DNA of 64,000 nucleotides from assembly GCA_963812945.1 (NCBI GenBank), contig CAWEXD010000008.1:248001-312000 (forward strand). The letters are read 5' to 3'. A program made the translations under genes and the position numbers. The notes under the pieces were generated by a model, which saw nothing but the letters and a program-made list of their open reading frames with translations, was not told where the DNA came from and did no database searches. This stretch comes from DASRDR01 sp963812945 [NCBI: uncultured Candidatus Rokubacteria bacterium]. GTDB lineage: Bacteria; Methylomirabilota; Methylomirabilia; Rokubacteriales. Shown one piece after another: positions 53,115-61,275 of the stretch (positions within the stretch are counted from its first letter, which is position 1; each line of letters begins with the position of its first letter).

Positions 53115-53952
53115 CTCTTCCGAGCTGAGAAAGTTCCTGCGGCGCAATCTCCTGGCCACGACTGGGCTGGTGACCATAGTCGGCGCCGTGGTCGTAGCGC
53201 TGCTGGCGCCCCATCTTCCATTGGCCGACCCCGACGCCATCGATACTGCCAACCGGCTGCGGCGGCCCCTGACGCCGGGGCATCTGCTGGGCACCGACGA
53301 GTTCGGCCGCGACCTGTTGGCCCGGCTCATCTGGGGCGGGCGCGTGTCGCTCCTGGCGGGCGTCGCCGCGGCGGGGGCCGCCATGCTGGTCGGGGTGACG
53401 CTCGGGATCGTGGGCGGCTACTACACGGGGTGGATCGAGACGATCGTCATGCGCGTGACGGACGTCTTGCTGGCCTTTCCCTTCATCCTGCTGGCCATCG
53501 CCATCGTGGCCGGCCTGGGCCCAGGCCTCCGCAACGCCATGATCGCCATCGCCATCGTCGGCTTCCCGTTCTACACGCGGCTGGTGCGCAGCGTCGTGCT
53601 CTCCATCCGCGAGCGCGAGTTCGTGGAGGGGGCGCGGGCGCTGGGGGGCAGCGACCGAATGATCCTGGGCCGCCACGTCCTGCCTCACCTGCTGTCGCCG
53701 GTGATGGTCACGCTCAGCCTCGACGTGGGCGCCAAGATCCTGGCCACGGCGGGCCTGTCCTTCCTGGGTCTGGGCACCCAACCGCCCACCGCGGACTGGG
53801 GCAGCATGCTCGCTACCGGCCGCCAGTTCGTGACCCTCAGCCCGCACGTCGCGCTCCTGCCAGGTCTGGCCATCTTCGCCACGGTGCTGGCCCTCAACCT
53901 CGTCGGCGACGCGCTGCGCGACTGGCTCGATCCCCGTACCCATGCCCGCTGA
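53107..53952 (+). CDS. DppC-type ABC transporter permease
   Basis: 281 residues, about six membrane helices. It has the DppC N-terminal segment HLLGTDEFGRDLLARLIWGGR and the EAA loop EFVEGARALGGSDRMILGRHVLP. It overlaps DppB by 8 bases. No DppD or DppF ATPase follows; the next region is degraded sequence and a toxin-antitoxin pair, so ATPases must come from another locus or were lost. Confidence 0.92.
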   Translation: MRSSSELRKFLRRNLLATTGLVTIVGAVVVALLAPHLPLADPDAIDTANRLRRPLTPGHLLGTDEFGRDLLARLIWGGRVSLLAGVAAAGAAMLVGVTLGIVGGYYTGWIETIVMRVTDVLLAFPFILLAIAIVAGLGPGLRNAMIAIAIVGFPFYTRLVRSVVLSIREREFVEGARALGGSDRMILGRHVLPHLLSPVMVTLSLDVGAKILATAGLSFLGLGTQPPTADWGSMLATGRQFVTLSPHVALLPGLAIFATVLALNLVGDALRDWLDPRTHAR

Positions 53953-54262
53953 GAGCCGGTCCCATGTTCGGAGGATGGATCGCACGTGTGGCGTTCCTGA
54001 TGCTCGTCGGCCCGACGATGGTGGCGGCTCAAGGAGCGCACGTATGGTTCGACATCGATTGCGCGATGTCGCGAATCGTGCCCTGGCCTGGTGCGACTTG
54101 CCGAACCACGAACGTCGCGGCCGGCAGCGAAGGTGCGGGCGGCAGGTCCCAGCGGCACGCCGTGACGGGCACGACGCCACGCGGTGGCCAGGGCGGCGCC
54201 GCACTTGGAACAGAAGCGGCGACCCTCGCGATTCTCGTGCTGGCGCCGCAGGCACTGCGTGC
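53953..54262. other. 310-base degraded intergenic region with gene remnants
   Basis: No intact gene was identified. The plus strand holds a signal-peptide-like start that soon becomes nonsense; the minus strand holds a zinc-ribbon scrap. The region separates the ABC permease from the toxin-antitoxin module and looks like an old insertion/deletion site. Confidence 0.5.
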
Positions 54263-54377
54263 TCACCGTCGGTACGTCCTTTCGTCCTTTCCCCGGACGG
54301 CTTCGACGATCAGCTCGCCCTGGCTGGCGTCTGTCGAGTACAGCACCCGCCAGTCTCGCCCCACCCAGATCCGGTAG
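53964..54377 (+). pseudogene. Remnant: signal-peptide-like N-terminus
   Basis: The ATG at 53964 opens FGGWIARVAFLMLVGPTMVA followed by AQGAHVWFDID, which looks like a secreted protein's beginning. After about 35 residues composition turns random and the frame runs antisense over the toxin gene. Probably the 5' stub of a lost gene. Confidence 0.3.
54189..54266 (-). pseudogene. Remnant: N-terminal zinc ribbon
   Basis: Twenty-six codons read CLRRQHENREGRRFCSKCG, matching the CPxCQHENRxGxKFCxxCG ribbon that opens many bacterial adenylate-cyclase/AAA regulators. The first Cys pair is broken (CLRR) and nothing recognisable follows. It overlaps the toxin stop. Confidence 0.4.
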
Positions 54378-54526
54378 ACCTCCTCCTGTCCCTCGACCTT
54401 GTCATAGCCCCGCGGCCGGGGATTCGTCTCGAGATCGAGGATCGCCTTGACCACGGCAAAGAAGGTCGTGTCGTCGTCGATGTCGAGGAGCTCCTTCTTC
54501 GCCCGGCGGCGGATCCGGAGCCTCAC
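54263..54526 (-). CDS. RelE/ParE superfamily toxin
   Basis: An 87-residue toxin-like protein: RLRIRRRAKKELLDID at the start, LETNPRPRGYDKVEG in the middle and YRIWVGRDWRVLYSTD followed by VEAVRGKDERTYR, the RelE-fold core. RelE-type toxins cut mRNA on the ribosome; ParE types poison gyrase; which applies is not clear. The GTG start overlaps the antitoxin stop (GTGA), the usual antitoxin-first order. Confidence 0.8.
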   Translation of the reverse strand: MRLRIRRRAKKELLDIDDDTTFFAVVKAILDLETNPRPRGYDKVEGQEEVYRIWVGRDWRVLYSTDASQGELIVEAVRGKDERTYRR

Positions 54527-54807
54527 CCAGCCCGGGTCTTCTTCAAGCGGGCCAGGCGAGCCTCGATCTCTCTGATTGGCAGGGCGTCGATCGGGTCCCG
54601 ACGCCGGGAGCGGACCAGGGCGAAGTCCGGATCGCCCGGGCGAACGGGCTCGGGGCCGGAGGCCTCGAAGAACGTCTTGAGGGCGCGGTCGACCAGCTCC
54701 CGTGCGGCCTCGGCCCGGGAGGGCTTCCGAGTGGCGAAGCGGTAGTCGTCCAGGCGATCCATCAGGCCCTTCGGCACCTTGATGTTCAGGAACGGGCCGC
54801 TGCTCAT
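54523..54807 (-). CDS. Ribbon-helix-helix (CopG/Arc-like) antitoxin
   Basis: 94 residues. The N-terminal FLNIKVPKGLMDRLDDYRFA plus SRAEAARELVDRALKTFFE forms a ribbon-helix-helix DNA-binding unit. The charged C-terminus probably binds the toxin. The ATG at 54807 has GGGAGGAC upstream. It likely represses its own operon through the inverted repeat at 54868-54884. Confidence 0.8.
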   Translation of the reverse strand: MSSGPFLNIKVPKGLMDRLDDYRFATRKPSRAEAARELVDRALKTFFEASGPEPVRPGDPDFALVRSRRRDPIDALPIREIEARLARLKKTRAG

Positions 54808-54867
54808 GAGGTGTCCTCCCCTTCGGCCTGCCCAGGGTATCCCGCCTGTTAGGACAATACAATCGAT

Positions 54868-54884
54868 ACTGGCGGTATGCCAGT
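54868..54884. promoter_or_regulatory. Inverted repeat, likely antitoxin operator
   Basis: ACTGGC, five bases and GCCAGT form a perfect 6-bp inverted repeat 60 bases upstream of the antitoxin ATG, close to where its -35 would be. RHH antitoxins often bind such sites. Confidence 0.45.
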
Positions 54885-54946
54885 GGACGCCCGGCCCCCG
54901 AAGCCAGGTTCCATCGTGAGCGCCCCGGTCTCCGCGCAGAAGGGTC

Positions 54947-54974
54947 TTGACACCCTCAGGCGAGTGCATATTGT
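54947..54974 (+). promoter_or_regulatory. Promoter of the GntR regulator
   Basis: A perfect TTGACA at 54947-54952, a 16-base spacer and TATTGT at 54969-54974. The start point would be near 54981, only a few bases before ATG 54984, and no Shine-Dalgarno is present, so the mRNA may be nearly leaderless. Confidence 0.6.
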
Positions 54975-54980
54975 ATACAA
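54971..54980. promoter_or_regulatory. TTGTATACAA palindrome, probable GntR/FCD operator
   Basis: A perfect 10-base palindrome overlapping the -10 element and ending 3 bases before the ATG. Such GTATAC-centred palindromes are typical sites of FCD-type GntR repressors. Autorepression is inferred. Confidence 0.6.
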
Positions 54981-54983
54981 CCC

Positions 54984-55766
54984 ATGAAAGTCGGCGCCCG
55001 CCGAGTGCTTCCGGCCCGGGCGAGTCGGGCCGTCCCGATTCGCGACGCCGCGCCGCGGGCTCCGGCGCGGCTCCCGCCCCGCCGCGGCGCGACCGACGGC
55101 GCCGGCCGCCCGCTCTTCCAGGAGCCCATCCGCCGGGAGACCCTCGAGGAGCTCGCCTATCGCCATCTCCGCCAGGCGCTCGTCGAGGGCCGGCTCGCGC
55201 CGGGGGAGCGCATCGTCGCCGGCGCGGTGGCGCACTCGGCCGGCGTCAGCCGGATCCCCGTCATGCAGGCGCTCCGTCGGCTCGAGAGCGAGGGCTTCGT
55301 CCGCATCAACCCGCACAAGGACGTCGTGGTGGCGGGCCTCTCCCCGGAGGAGTTCCGTGAGCGGTTCCTCCTCATGGCCGCGCTCGAGGCGCTGTGTCTC
55401 CGCGAGGCCGTCGGCCGCATCACGCCGACGCTCCTGGCCGCGCTTCGCGGGCTCCAGCGGGACATGGCCGCCGCTCGCGCAGCCGGGAACACGGCCCGCG
55501 CGGTGGCGGCGGACAGCGAGTTCCACCGGAGGCTCTGGGAGGCCTCCGGCCTGAAGCAGGTGCTCCAGCTCCTCCAGAACATCTGGGACCGCGGCGAGTA
55601 CTACCGCGTGATCATGCACGCCCGGCGGGGCGGCTTCGCGGCGGAGTCGCTCGCCGAGCACGAGGAGATCCTCCGGGCCCTCGAGGCGAAGGACTGGGCC
55701 CGGGCGGCCCGGGCCGTCGAGACCCATCGTCTGCGGGCGATGGAGCGACTGGCCGAGACGACGTGA
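54984..55766 (+). CDS. GntR family transcriptional regulator, FCD (FadR-like) subfamily
   Basis: 260 residues. An unusual basic 45-residue N-terminal tail precedes the winged helix (about 48-118: ETLEELAYRHLRQALVEGRL, SRIPVMQALRRLESEGFV). The FCD ligand domain follows, with metal-site candidates in DSEFHRRLWEASG and LAEHEEILRALEAKD and a late His in VETHRLR. These sense carboxylates. It directly precedes the branched-chain-type transporter by 48 bases and likely controls it. ATG 54984 is chosen; GTG at 55005 is an alternative. Confidence 0.85.
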   Translation: MKVGARRVLPARASRAVPIRDAAPRAPARLPPRRGATDGAGRPLFQEPIRRETLEELAYRHLRQALVEGRLAPGERIVAGAVAHSAGVSRIPVMQALRRLESEGFVRINPHKDVVVAGLSPEEFRERFLLMAALEALCLREAVGRITPTLLAALRGLQRDMAAARAAGNTARAVAADSEFHRRLWEASGLKQVLQLLQNIWDRGEYYRVIMHARRGGFAAESLAEHEEILRALEAKDWARAARAVETHRLRAMERLAETT

Positions 55767-55814
55767 CGCGGGACGGCAACCACCCCAACCGACCCAATAC
55801 ACGAGGAGGACGTG

Positions 55815-57101
55815 ATGGCTGAGCAAGGCGGGCGACCGAGCCGACGGCAGGTCCTGAAGGGCGCGGCCGTGTTCGGGGCAGGCGTGGGCTTCATCGGCAA
55901 CTGGCGCCGGGCGAGCGCCCAGGCGAAGAAGCCGGTGGTCATCGGCCTCACGTGCGACGCGACGGGCACCTTCGCCGACAGCGGCCAGGCGGACCGGCGC
56001 GGCATGATCCTCGCGATCGAGGAGCAGAACGCCAAGGGCGGCGTCCTAGGGCGTCAGATCGAGCACCGCTGGGAGGACACCGAGACGGACGCCTCGGTGG
56101 CCGTCCGCAAGGCGCAGCGCCTCATCGAGCGGGACAAGATCGACTTCATGATGGGCGCCCTGTCGAGCGGCGTCGCCGCGCCGCTCTCCGAGCTCGCCCA
56201 GCGCTACGGGATCATCTACTTCAACTCGAACTCGAGCGCCGACACGGTCTCCGGCGACAAGTGCCAGCGCGTGAACTTCGTCTGGGACGCGAACAACTGG
56301 ATGTTCGCCAACGCGCTGGGACCGCTCGTCGTGAAGAACCTCGGGAAGAAGTGGTTCATCCTCACCCACGACTACGTGTGGGGGAAGAACGCCACGCAGG
56401 GCACGCGCGACGTGATGAAGAAGGTCGGGGCGGAAGAGCTGGGCGAGCTGTTCGTCCCGCAGGGCACGCGTGACTTCAGCGCCCAGCTCCTCCGGGTCCG
56501 GAGCGTCAAGCCCGAGGTGGTCATCGCCAACGTGGCGGGGATCGAGCAGACCGCCATGCGGGAGCAGGCGAGCGAGTTCGGGTCGGACAAGGACGCGGCG
56601 TGGGTGTTCCCGCAGCTGGACTTTCCCGACCTGGTTCCGCTGGGCGCGAAGAAGGCCTTCGGCTACTTCTGCACGACCTGGCACTACACGCTCAACGAGC
56701 CCGGCGTCAAGGAGCTGACCGAGCGGTTCCGGAAGCGCTGGGCCGACGCGCCGATCCCGGTGCCCGACAACGTGTCGGTGAACGGCTACCTGGCGGCGCG
56801 GGAGCTCCTCCGCGCGATCGAGCGGGCCGGCACGACGCGGAACCACGAGGTCATCAAGGCCCTCGAGGGGCACGTGATCAAGGACAACTTCCGGAAGTAC
56901 CCGTCGGTGATCCGCGAGTGGGACCACCTGGTGGGCCAGATGCTCTACCTCGCCCGCACCAAGAAGCCCGCCGACATGAAGGAGAAGTGGGACATGATCG
57001 AGATGATCGCCGACGTGGCGCCCGAGGCGGCGTCGCCGCCCCGCGACATCTCGAAGTGCAAGATGCAGTCGCTCGCCGACACGCCGGTGTACGGGGGCTA
57101 G
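55815..57101 (+). CDS. Branched-chain-amino-acid-type ABC substrate-binding protein (LivK-like), Tat signal
   Basis: 428 residues. The N-terminus RPSRRQVLKGAAVFGAGVGF is a twin-arginine signal. The type 1 periplasmic fold shows VIGLTCDATGTFADSGQADR, AQRLIERDKIDFMMGALSSG and WFILTHDYVWGKN. It captures amino acids, amides or other carboxylates for the LivHMGF transporter encoded downstream. ATG 55815 has AGGAGG at the ideal distance, better than GTG 55812. Confidence 0.9.
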   Translation: MAEQGGRPSRRQVLKGAAVFGAGVGFIGNWRRASAQAKKPVVIGLTCDATGTFADSGQADRRGMILAIEEQNAKGGVLGRQIEHRWEDTETDASVAVRKAQRLIERDKIDFMMGALSSGVAAPLSELAQRYGIIYFNSNSSADTVSGDKCQRVNFVWDANNWMFANALGPLVVKNLGKKWFILTHDYVWGKNATQGTRDVMKKVGAEELGELFVPQGTRDFSAQLLRVRSVKPEVVIANVAGIEQTAMREQASEFGSDKDAAWVFPQLDFPDLVPLGAKKAFGYFCTTWHYTLNEPGVKELTERFRKRWADAPIPVPDNVSVNGYLAARELLRAIERAGTTRNHEVIKALEGHVIKDNFRKYPSVIREWDHLVGQMLYLARTKKPADMKEKWDMIEMIADVAPEAASPPRDISKCKMQSLADTPVYGG

Positions 57102-57144
57102 GGGAATCAGGGGACGGGCGCCGGGGCGTGGGGTCGGTGACTTC

Positions 57145-57699
57145 GTGAGGATCGTCGACCTCCGCCCCGGCGATGCGCCGCTCATCCGCCAGGTGGCGGA
57201 GCTGCTCGTGGATGGCTTCCGGGAGCACGAGCCGGAGGCGTTCCCCGACACGGGGGTCGCGCTGGCGGAGGTCCGGAGGTCATTCGATCCGCAGCGACTG
57301 AGCCGGGTGGCGGTGGAGGCGCCGGGGACGGCGCTCGGGTGGATCGGCGGGATCCCGCACAACCGCGGCCGAGCCTGGGAGCTCCATCCCATGGTCGTGA
57401 GACGCGAGCGCCGGCGCCAGGGGATCGGCCGGGCCCTCGTGACCGACTTCGAGGAGCGGGTGCGGGAGCACGGCGCCATCACGGTCTGGCTCGGGACCGA
57501 TGACGTCGACGCCCGGACCAGCCTGGCGGGGGTCGAGCTCTACCCCGACGTGCTGGGGCACGCGGCGGGGCTCCGGAATCTCCGCGAGCACCCCTTCGAG
57601 TTCTACCGGAAGCTCGGCTTCGCCGTGGTCGGGGTCCTCCCGGACGTCAACGGGATCGGCAAGCCCGACATCTTCATGGCCAAGCGAGTGGGGCGCTGA
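57145..57699 (+). CDS. GNAT acetyltransferase, AAC(6')-like
   Basis: 184 residues. The acetyl-CoA loop is RRERRRQGIGRALV (about 89-102), followed by the family-specific VWLGTDDVDARTSLAGVELY and HPFEFYRKLGFAVVGVLPD, ending NGIGKPDIFMAKR. This resembles chromosomal aminoglycoside 6'-N-acetyltransferase-like proteins, but resistance is unproven and the native substrate may be the transported amine. It lies inside the transporter operon; its stop overlaps the LivH start by 1 base. Confidence 0.82.
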   Translation: MRIVDLRPGDAPLIRQVAELLVDGFREHEPEAFPDTGVALAEVRRSFDPQRLSRVAVEAPGTALGWIGGIPHNRGRAWELHPMVVRRERRRQGIGRALVTDFEERVREHGAITVWLGTDDVDARTSLAGVELYPDVLGHAAGLRNLREHPFEFYRKLGFAVVGVLPDVNGIGKPDIFMAKRVGR

Positions 57700-58574
57700 T
57701 GCCCGGGGTGGCCGAGCTGACCACGCAGCTCCTGAACGGCCTCGTCCTGGGCCTCCTCTACGCCGTCATCGCGCTCGGGTTCATGCTGATCCTGGGCACG
57801 ATGGAGGTGATCAACTTCGCCCATGGCGTGCTGTTCGCCCTGGGCGGCTACTTCGCGCTCGCCCTCCAGCCCCACGTCGGGTGGTGGGGCGGGCTCCTGC
57901 TGGCGCCACTCGGCGTGGGTCTCGTCGGGCTCGCGCTCGAGCGGGGCGTCCGCCGGACCTACGGGAAGGACCCGCTCTTCGGGCTCCTGTTCACCTTCGG
58001 CGCCGCGCTGGCGCTGGAGGAGGTGATCCGGATCGTGTGGACCCCGCGCGGGTACACCATCTCCGCGCCCGAGTTCGTGGCGGGCCGGTTCCAGTGGGGG
58101 TTCCTCGTCTACTCCCGTTACCGGATCCTGGTCGCGGTGCTCGCGGTCGTCCTGCTCCTCTTGGTGTGGTGGTTCATCGAGCGGACGCCCTACGGCGCCA
58201 TCATGAAGGCCGGCGCCCACGACAGCGAGATGGTGCGAGCGCTCGGCATCGACCTCGGCCGCATGCGGAGCCTGGTGTTCGCGCTCGGGACCGCGATGGC
58301 CGGTCTCGCCGGCGTGATCGCGGCCCCCATGTGGAGCCTCAAGCCCACCATCGGCGCCGAGGCGGTCATGCCGGCCTTCATCGTGGTCGTGATCGGCGGG
58401 ATCGGCTCGTTCTGGGGGGCGGTCGTCGGCGGCCTCCTGCTCGGGACCGTGAGCGGGCTGTCGAACCTCCTGGTCCCGCGGGGCTCGATCCTCGTGATGT
58501 ACGTCCTGATGGCCGCCGTGCTTCTCTGGCGCCCCCGGGGTCTCATGGGCCAGAAGTCGGTCCTGGAGCTCTAA
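57699..58574 (+). CDS. livH: Branched-chain-type ABC permease LivH
   Basis: 291 residues, about eight membrane segments. The signature is LLYAVIALGFMLILGTMEVI followed by NFAHGVLFALGGY, and the EAA-like GIDLGRMRSLVFALGTAMAGLAG contacts the ATPase. It forms the membrane channel with LivM. ATG start touches the acetyltransferase stop. Confidence 0.93.
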   Translation: MPGVAELTTQLLNGLVLGLLYAVIALGFMLILGTMEVINFAHGVLFALGGYFALALQPHVGWWGGLLLAPLGVGLVGLALERGVRRTYGKDPLFGLLFTFGAALALEEVIRIVWTPRGYTISAPEFVAGRFQWGFLVYSRYRILVAVLAVVLLLLVWWFIERTPYGAIMKAGAHDSEMVRALGIDLGRMRSLVFALGTAMAGLAGVIAAPMWSLKPTIGAEAVMPAFIVVVIGGIGSFWGAVVGGLLLGTVSGLSNLLVPRGSILVMYVLMAAVLLWRPRGLMGQKSVLEL

Positions 58575-58587
58575 GGGCCTGTCCCCC

Positions 58588-59625
58588 TTGGGAACCGTCG
58601 TCGCCCGCTGGGCGCCCCCTCCCATGCTGGCGATGTTCGCCCTGTTCCTCGTGCTCCCGGCCGTCCTGCCGCGTCTCGGCTACACGTACCTCGGCACCGA
58701 GGTCATGATCTGGGCCATCTTCGCGCTGGGCTACAACCTCCTGCTCGGGTACACGGGACTTCCGGCCTTCGGTCACGGGGCGTTCTTCGGCATCGGCGGT
58801 TACGTGCTCGGGATGACGCAGAAGTGGCTGACCGGCGGGCTCGCCCTCCCGCTGGTCGCTGCCGCGCTGGGGACGCTCGTCTGCGGCGCCGCCGTGGCGC
58901 TCTTCGTCGCCCGGCGGCGCGGGATCTACTTCTCGCTCCTGACCATCGCGTTCGGCGTGATGTTCTGGTTCATGGTGTTCGTCTTCGACACGTGGACCGG
59001 CGGCGAGGACGGGCTCACCGGGATCAACCGGCTGACGCTTCTCGGCTACCCGCTGCGCGACAACGTGCCGTTCTACTACTTCGTGTACGCGTGGTTCGTC
59101 GGAGCCACCGTCGTGCTCTGGCGGATCGTCAACTCGCCGTTCGGCCAGGTCATCCGGGCGATCCGGCAGAGCGAGACACGGGCCCGCGCGGTGGGCTACG
59201 ACACGGCGCGGTACAAGTGGGCGGTCTTCACGCTCTCGTGCGCGTTCGCGGGCCTGGCCGGGGGCCTCTACGCGCTGGCGCGGTTCGGGGCATTCCCCGA
59301 GCCGATGAGCCTCTCGCAATCGGGCAACGTCGTCCTCATGTGCCTGATCGGCGGTGGATTCGCGAGCTTCTACGGGCCGGTCCTCGGTGTCGTGGTGTTC
59401 CTCGTCCTGCGCGACGTGCTGTCGACCATGACGGATCACTGGCTCTTGGCCTACGGGGTGCTCTTCATGGCGGTGATCCTGTTCATGCCGGAGGGCATTC
59501 TCGGCGTCGTCCGGCGGCTCCGTCAGCCCGCCGGGTTCCACGACACGGAGGCCGCGCAGGCCGCGCGCCAGGGAGAGCCGGTGGTGCCCGGCACTTCGGG
59601 CGCGCCGGGAGAGCGCGTGCCGTGA
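58588..59625 (+). CDS. livM: Branched-chain-type ABC permease LivM
   Basis: 345 residues, about nine membrane segments. It has WAIFALGYNLLLGYTGLPAF, GHGAFFGIGGYVLG and the ATPase-contact RAVGYDTARYKWAVFTLSCA. It partners with LivH. The stop overlaps the LivG GTG (GTGA). It starts at a TTG or GTG-type codon near 58588, 13 bases past LivH. Confidence 0.92.
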   Translation: MGTVVARWAPPPMLAMFALFLVLPAVLPRLGYTYLGTEVMIWAIFALGYNLLLGYTGLPAFGHGAFFGIGGYVLGMTQKWLTGGLALPLVAAALGTLVCGAAVALFVARRRGIYFSLLTIAFGVMFWFMVFVFDTWTGGEDGLTGINRLTLLGYPLRDNVPFYYFVYAWFVGATVVLWRIVNSPFGQVIRAIRQSETRARAVGYDTARYKWAVFTLSCAFAGLAGGLYALARFGAFPEPMSLSQSGNVVLMCLIGGGFASFYGPVLGVVVFLVLRDVLSTMTDHWLLAYGVLFMAVILFMPEGILGVVRRLRQPAGFHDTEAAQAARQGEPVVPGTSGAPGERVP

Positions 59626-60437
59626 CCACCGCGGCGCCGTCCGGAGCGCGGGCAATGCCCGTCCTCGAGACCCGTGGTCTTCGGAAGGCCTTCGGCGGCC
59701 ACGTCGTCCTCGACGGGGTGGACCTCGCCTTCGAGGCGGGCCGCCTGTCGGCCCTGATCGGGCCGAACGGGGCGGGGAAGACCACGTGCTTCAATCTCCT
59801 GACCGGCTTTCTCGCCGCGGACGCCGGCGAGATCCGCTTCCGGGACCAGGACATCACGCGCCTGCCGCCGCACCGACGGGCGCGACTCGGGATCTGCCGG
59901 TCGTTCCAGGTGCTCAATCTCTTCGACGACGGCACCGTGCTCGAGAACGTGCGGCTGGCCGTGCCGGCGATGCGCGCGCGGGGCTTCGACTGCTGGACCC
60001 CGGCCGGGACGGTGAGCGAGGCCGAGGACCGGGCGGCCCGGATCGTGCGCCTGATCGGTCTCGCCGGGCGGGAGGGCGCCGCCGCGCGTTATCTTTCCTA
60101 CGGCCAGCGCCGCTTGCTCGAGATCGGGGTGGCCCTGGCGGGGGAGCCCGAGCTGCTCCTCCTCGACGAGCCGACGAGCGGGCTGGGGATGCGCCCGATG
60201 GAGACGCTCCGAGAGCTGGTCCAGCAGCTCTCCTCGCGCCTCACGATCGTGGTGATCGAGCACGACATGGACTTCGTGCTGACGCTCTCCCACCACGTGG
60301 CGGTGCTGCATCGCGGCCGGGTCATCGCGGAGGGCCCGCCCGCGGCAATCCGGGAGCACGCCGAGGTGCGCGAGGCGTATCTCGGCCGGCTGGGGGGCCG
60401 CCCGGGGACGCCCGCCCCGCGGGCGACACCCGCGTGA
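59622..60437 (+). CDS. livG: Branched-chain-type ABC ATPase LivG
   Basis: 271 residues. Walker A GPNGAGKTT, the Q-loop FQVLNLFDDGTVLENV, a slightly unusual signature LSYGQRRLLEIG, Walker B LLLLDEPTSG and the H-loop VIEHDMDFV are present. It powers transport with LivF. GTG start inside the LivM stop. Confidence 0.93.
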   Translation: MTTAAPSGARAMPVLETRGLRKAFGGHVVLDGVDLAFEAGRLSALIGPNGAGKTTCFNLLTGFLAADAGEIRFRDQDITRLPPHRRARLGICRSFQVLNLFDDGTVLENVRLAVPAMRARGFDCWTPAGTVSEAEDRAARIVRLIGLAGREGAAARYLSYGQRRLLEIGVALAGEPELLLLDEPTSGLGMRPMETLRELVQQLSSRLTIVVIEHDMDFVLTLSHHVAVLHRGRVIAEGPPAAIREHAEVREAYLGRLGGRPGTPAPRATPA

Positions 60438-61174
60438 CGGACTCCTCCGGGGCGCGTCAGGCCTTGCTCGCCGTCGAGGGGATCGACACGTTCTACGGCG
60501 ACGCCCAGATCCTGCGCGGGCTCTCGCTCGAGATCCGCGCGGGCCAGGCGGTCTGCCTCCTCGGCCGGAACGGGCGCGGGAAGACGACCACGATCAAGAG
60601 CATCCTCGGCCTGGTCCCCGTCCGGCGCGGACGGGTCGTCTTCGACGGGCACGACATCACGCGCCTCCCGACCCACCTCGTCGCGCGCCGCGGGATCGCC
60701 TGGGTGCCGGACAACCGCCGGGTGTTCCCGACCCTGACGGTCGAGCGGAATCTGGCGATGGCGCTCAACCGGGCGCTGCCGCCCCGCGAGGCGACGCGGG
60801 CGTGGACGCTCGAGCGCGTCTACGAGCGTTTTCCGATCCTCGGGCGTCTCCGGCAGCGGATCGGCGAGCACCTCTCGGGCGGAGAGGCCCAGCTGGTCGC
60901 GATCGCCCGCGCGCTCCTGATGCACCCACGGCTCGTCCTGATGGACGAGCCGTCGCAGGGGCTGGCCCCGCGCATCGTCGAGGACATCATGGCCGTGATC
61001 CAGGAGATCCGTGACGAGGGAATCGCCCTCCTGCTGGTCGAGCAGAACTCCTCGATGGCCCTCGGGCTCGCCGACCGGGCGTACGTCATCGATGACGGCC
61101 GCATCGTCCACGCGGGCCCCGCCGCGGAGCTCGAGGCGAACTCCGCCCTCAAGCACCGCCTGCTGGCCGTCTGA
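60434..61174 (+). CDS. livF: Branched-chain-type ABC ATPase LivF
   Basis: 246 residues. Walker A is GRNGRGKTT (Arg in place of the usual Ala, as in many LivF), the signature is LSGGEAQLVAIARAL, Walker B LVLMDEPSQG and a late LVEQNSSMALGLADRAYVI. The GTG overlaps the LivG stop. It completes the transporter operon started at 55815. Confidence 0.93.
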   Translation: MTDSSGARQALLAVEGIDTFYGDAQILRGLSLEIRAGQAVCLLGRNGRGKTTTIKSILGLVPVRRGRVVFDGHDITRLPTHLVARRGIAWVPDNRRVFPTLTVERNLAMALNRALPPREATRAWTLERVYERFPILGRLRQRIGEHLSGGEAQLVAIARALLMHPRLVLMDEPSQGLAPRIVEDIMAVIQEIRDEGIALLLVEQNSSMALGLADRAYVIDDGRIVHAGPAAELEANSALKHRLLAV

Positions 61175-61196
61175 GGGGGGCCCTCTCCCGATTCGG

Positions 61197-61225
61197 TTGA
61201 CACCTTCCCCGTTCCGGCCTAGGTT
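61197..61225 (+). promoter_or_regulatory. Promoter of the repeat-rich hypothetical gene
   Basis: TTGACA at 61197-61202, a 17-base spacer and TAGGTT at 61220-61225. The expected transcript start is near 61232, giving a 44-base leader. Confidence 0.5.
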
Positions 61226-61275
61226 CGAAGGTGTAGCGGTCGGTTGCCGACCGGAACGTCGTCAGGGAATCCACC

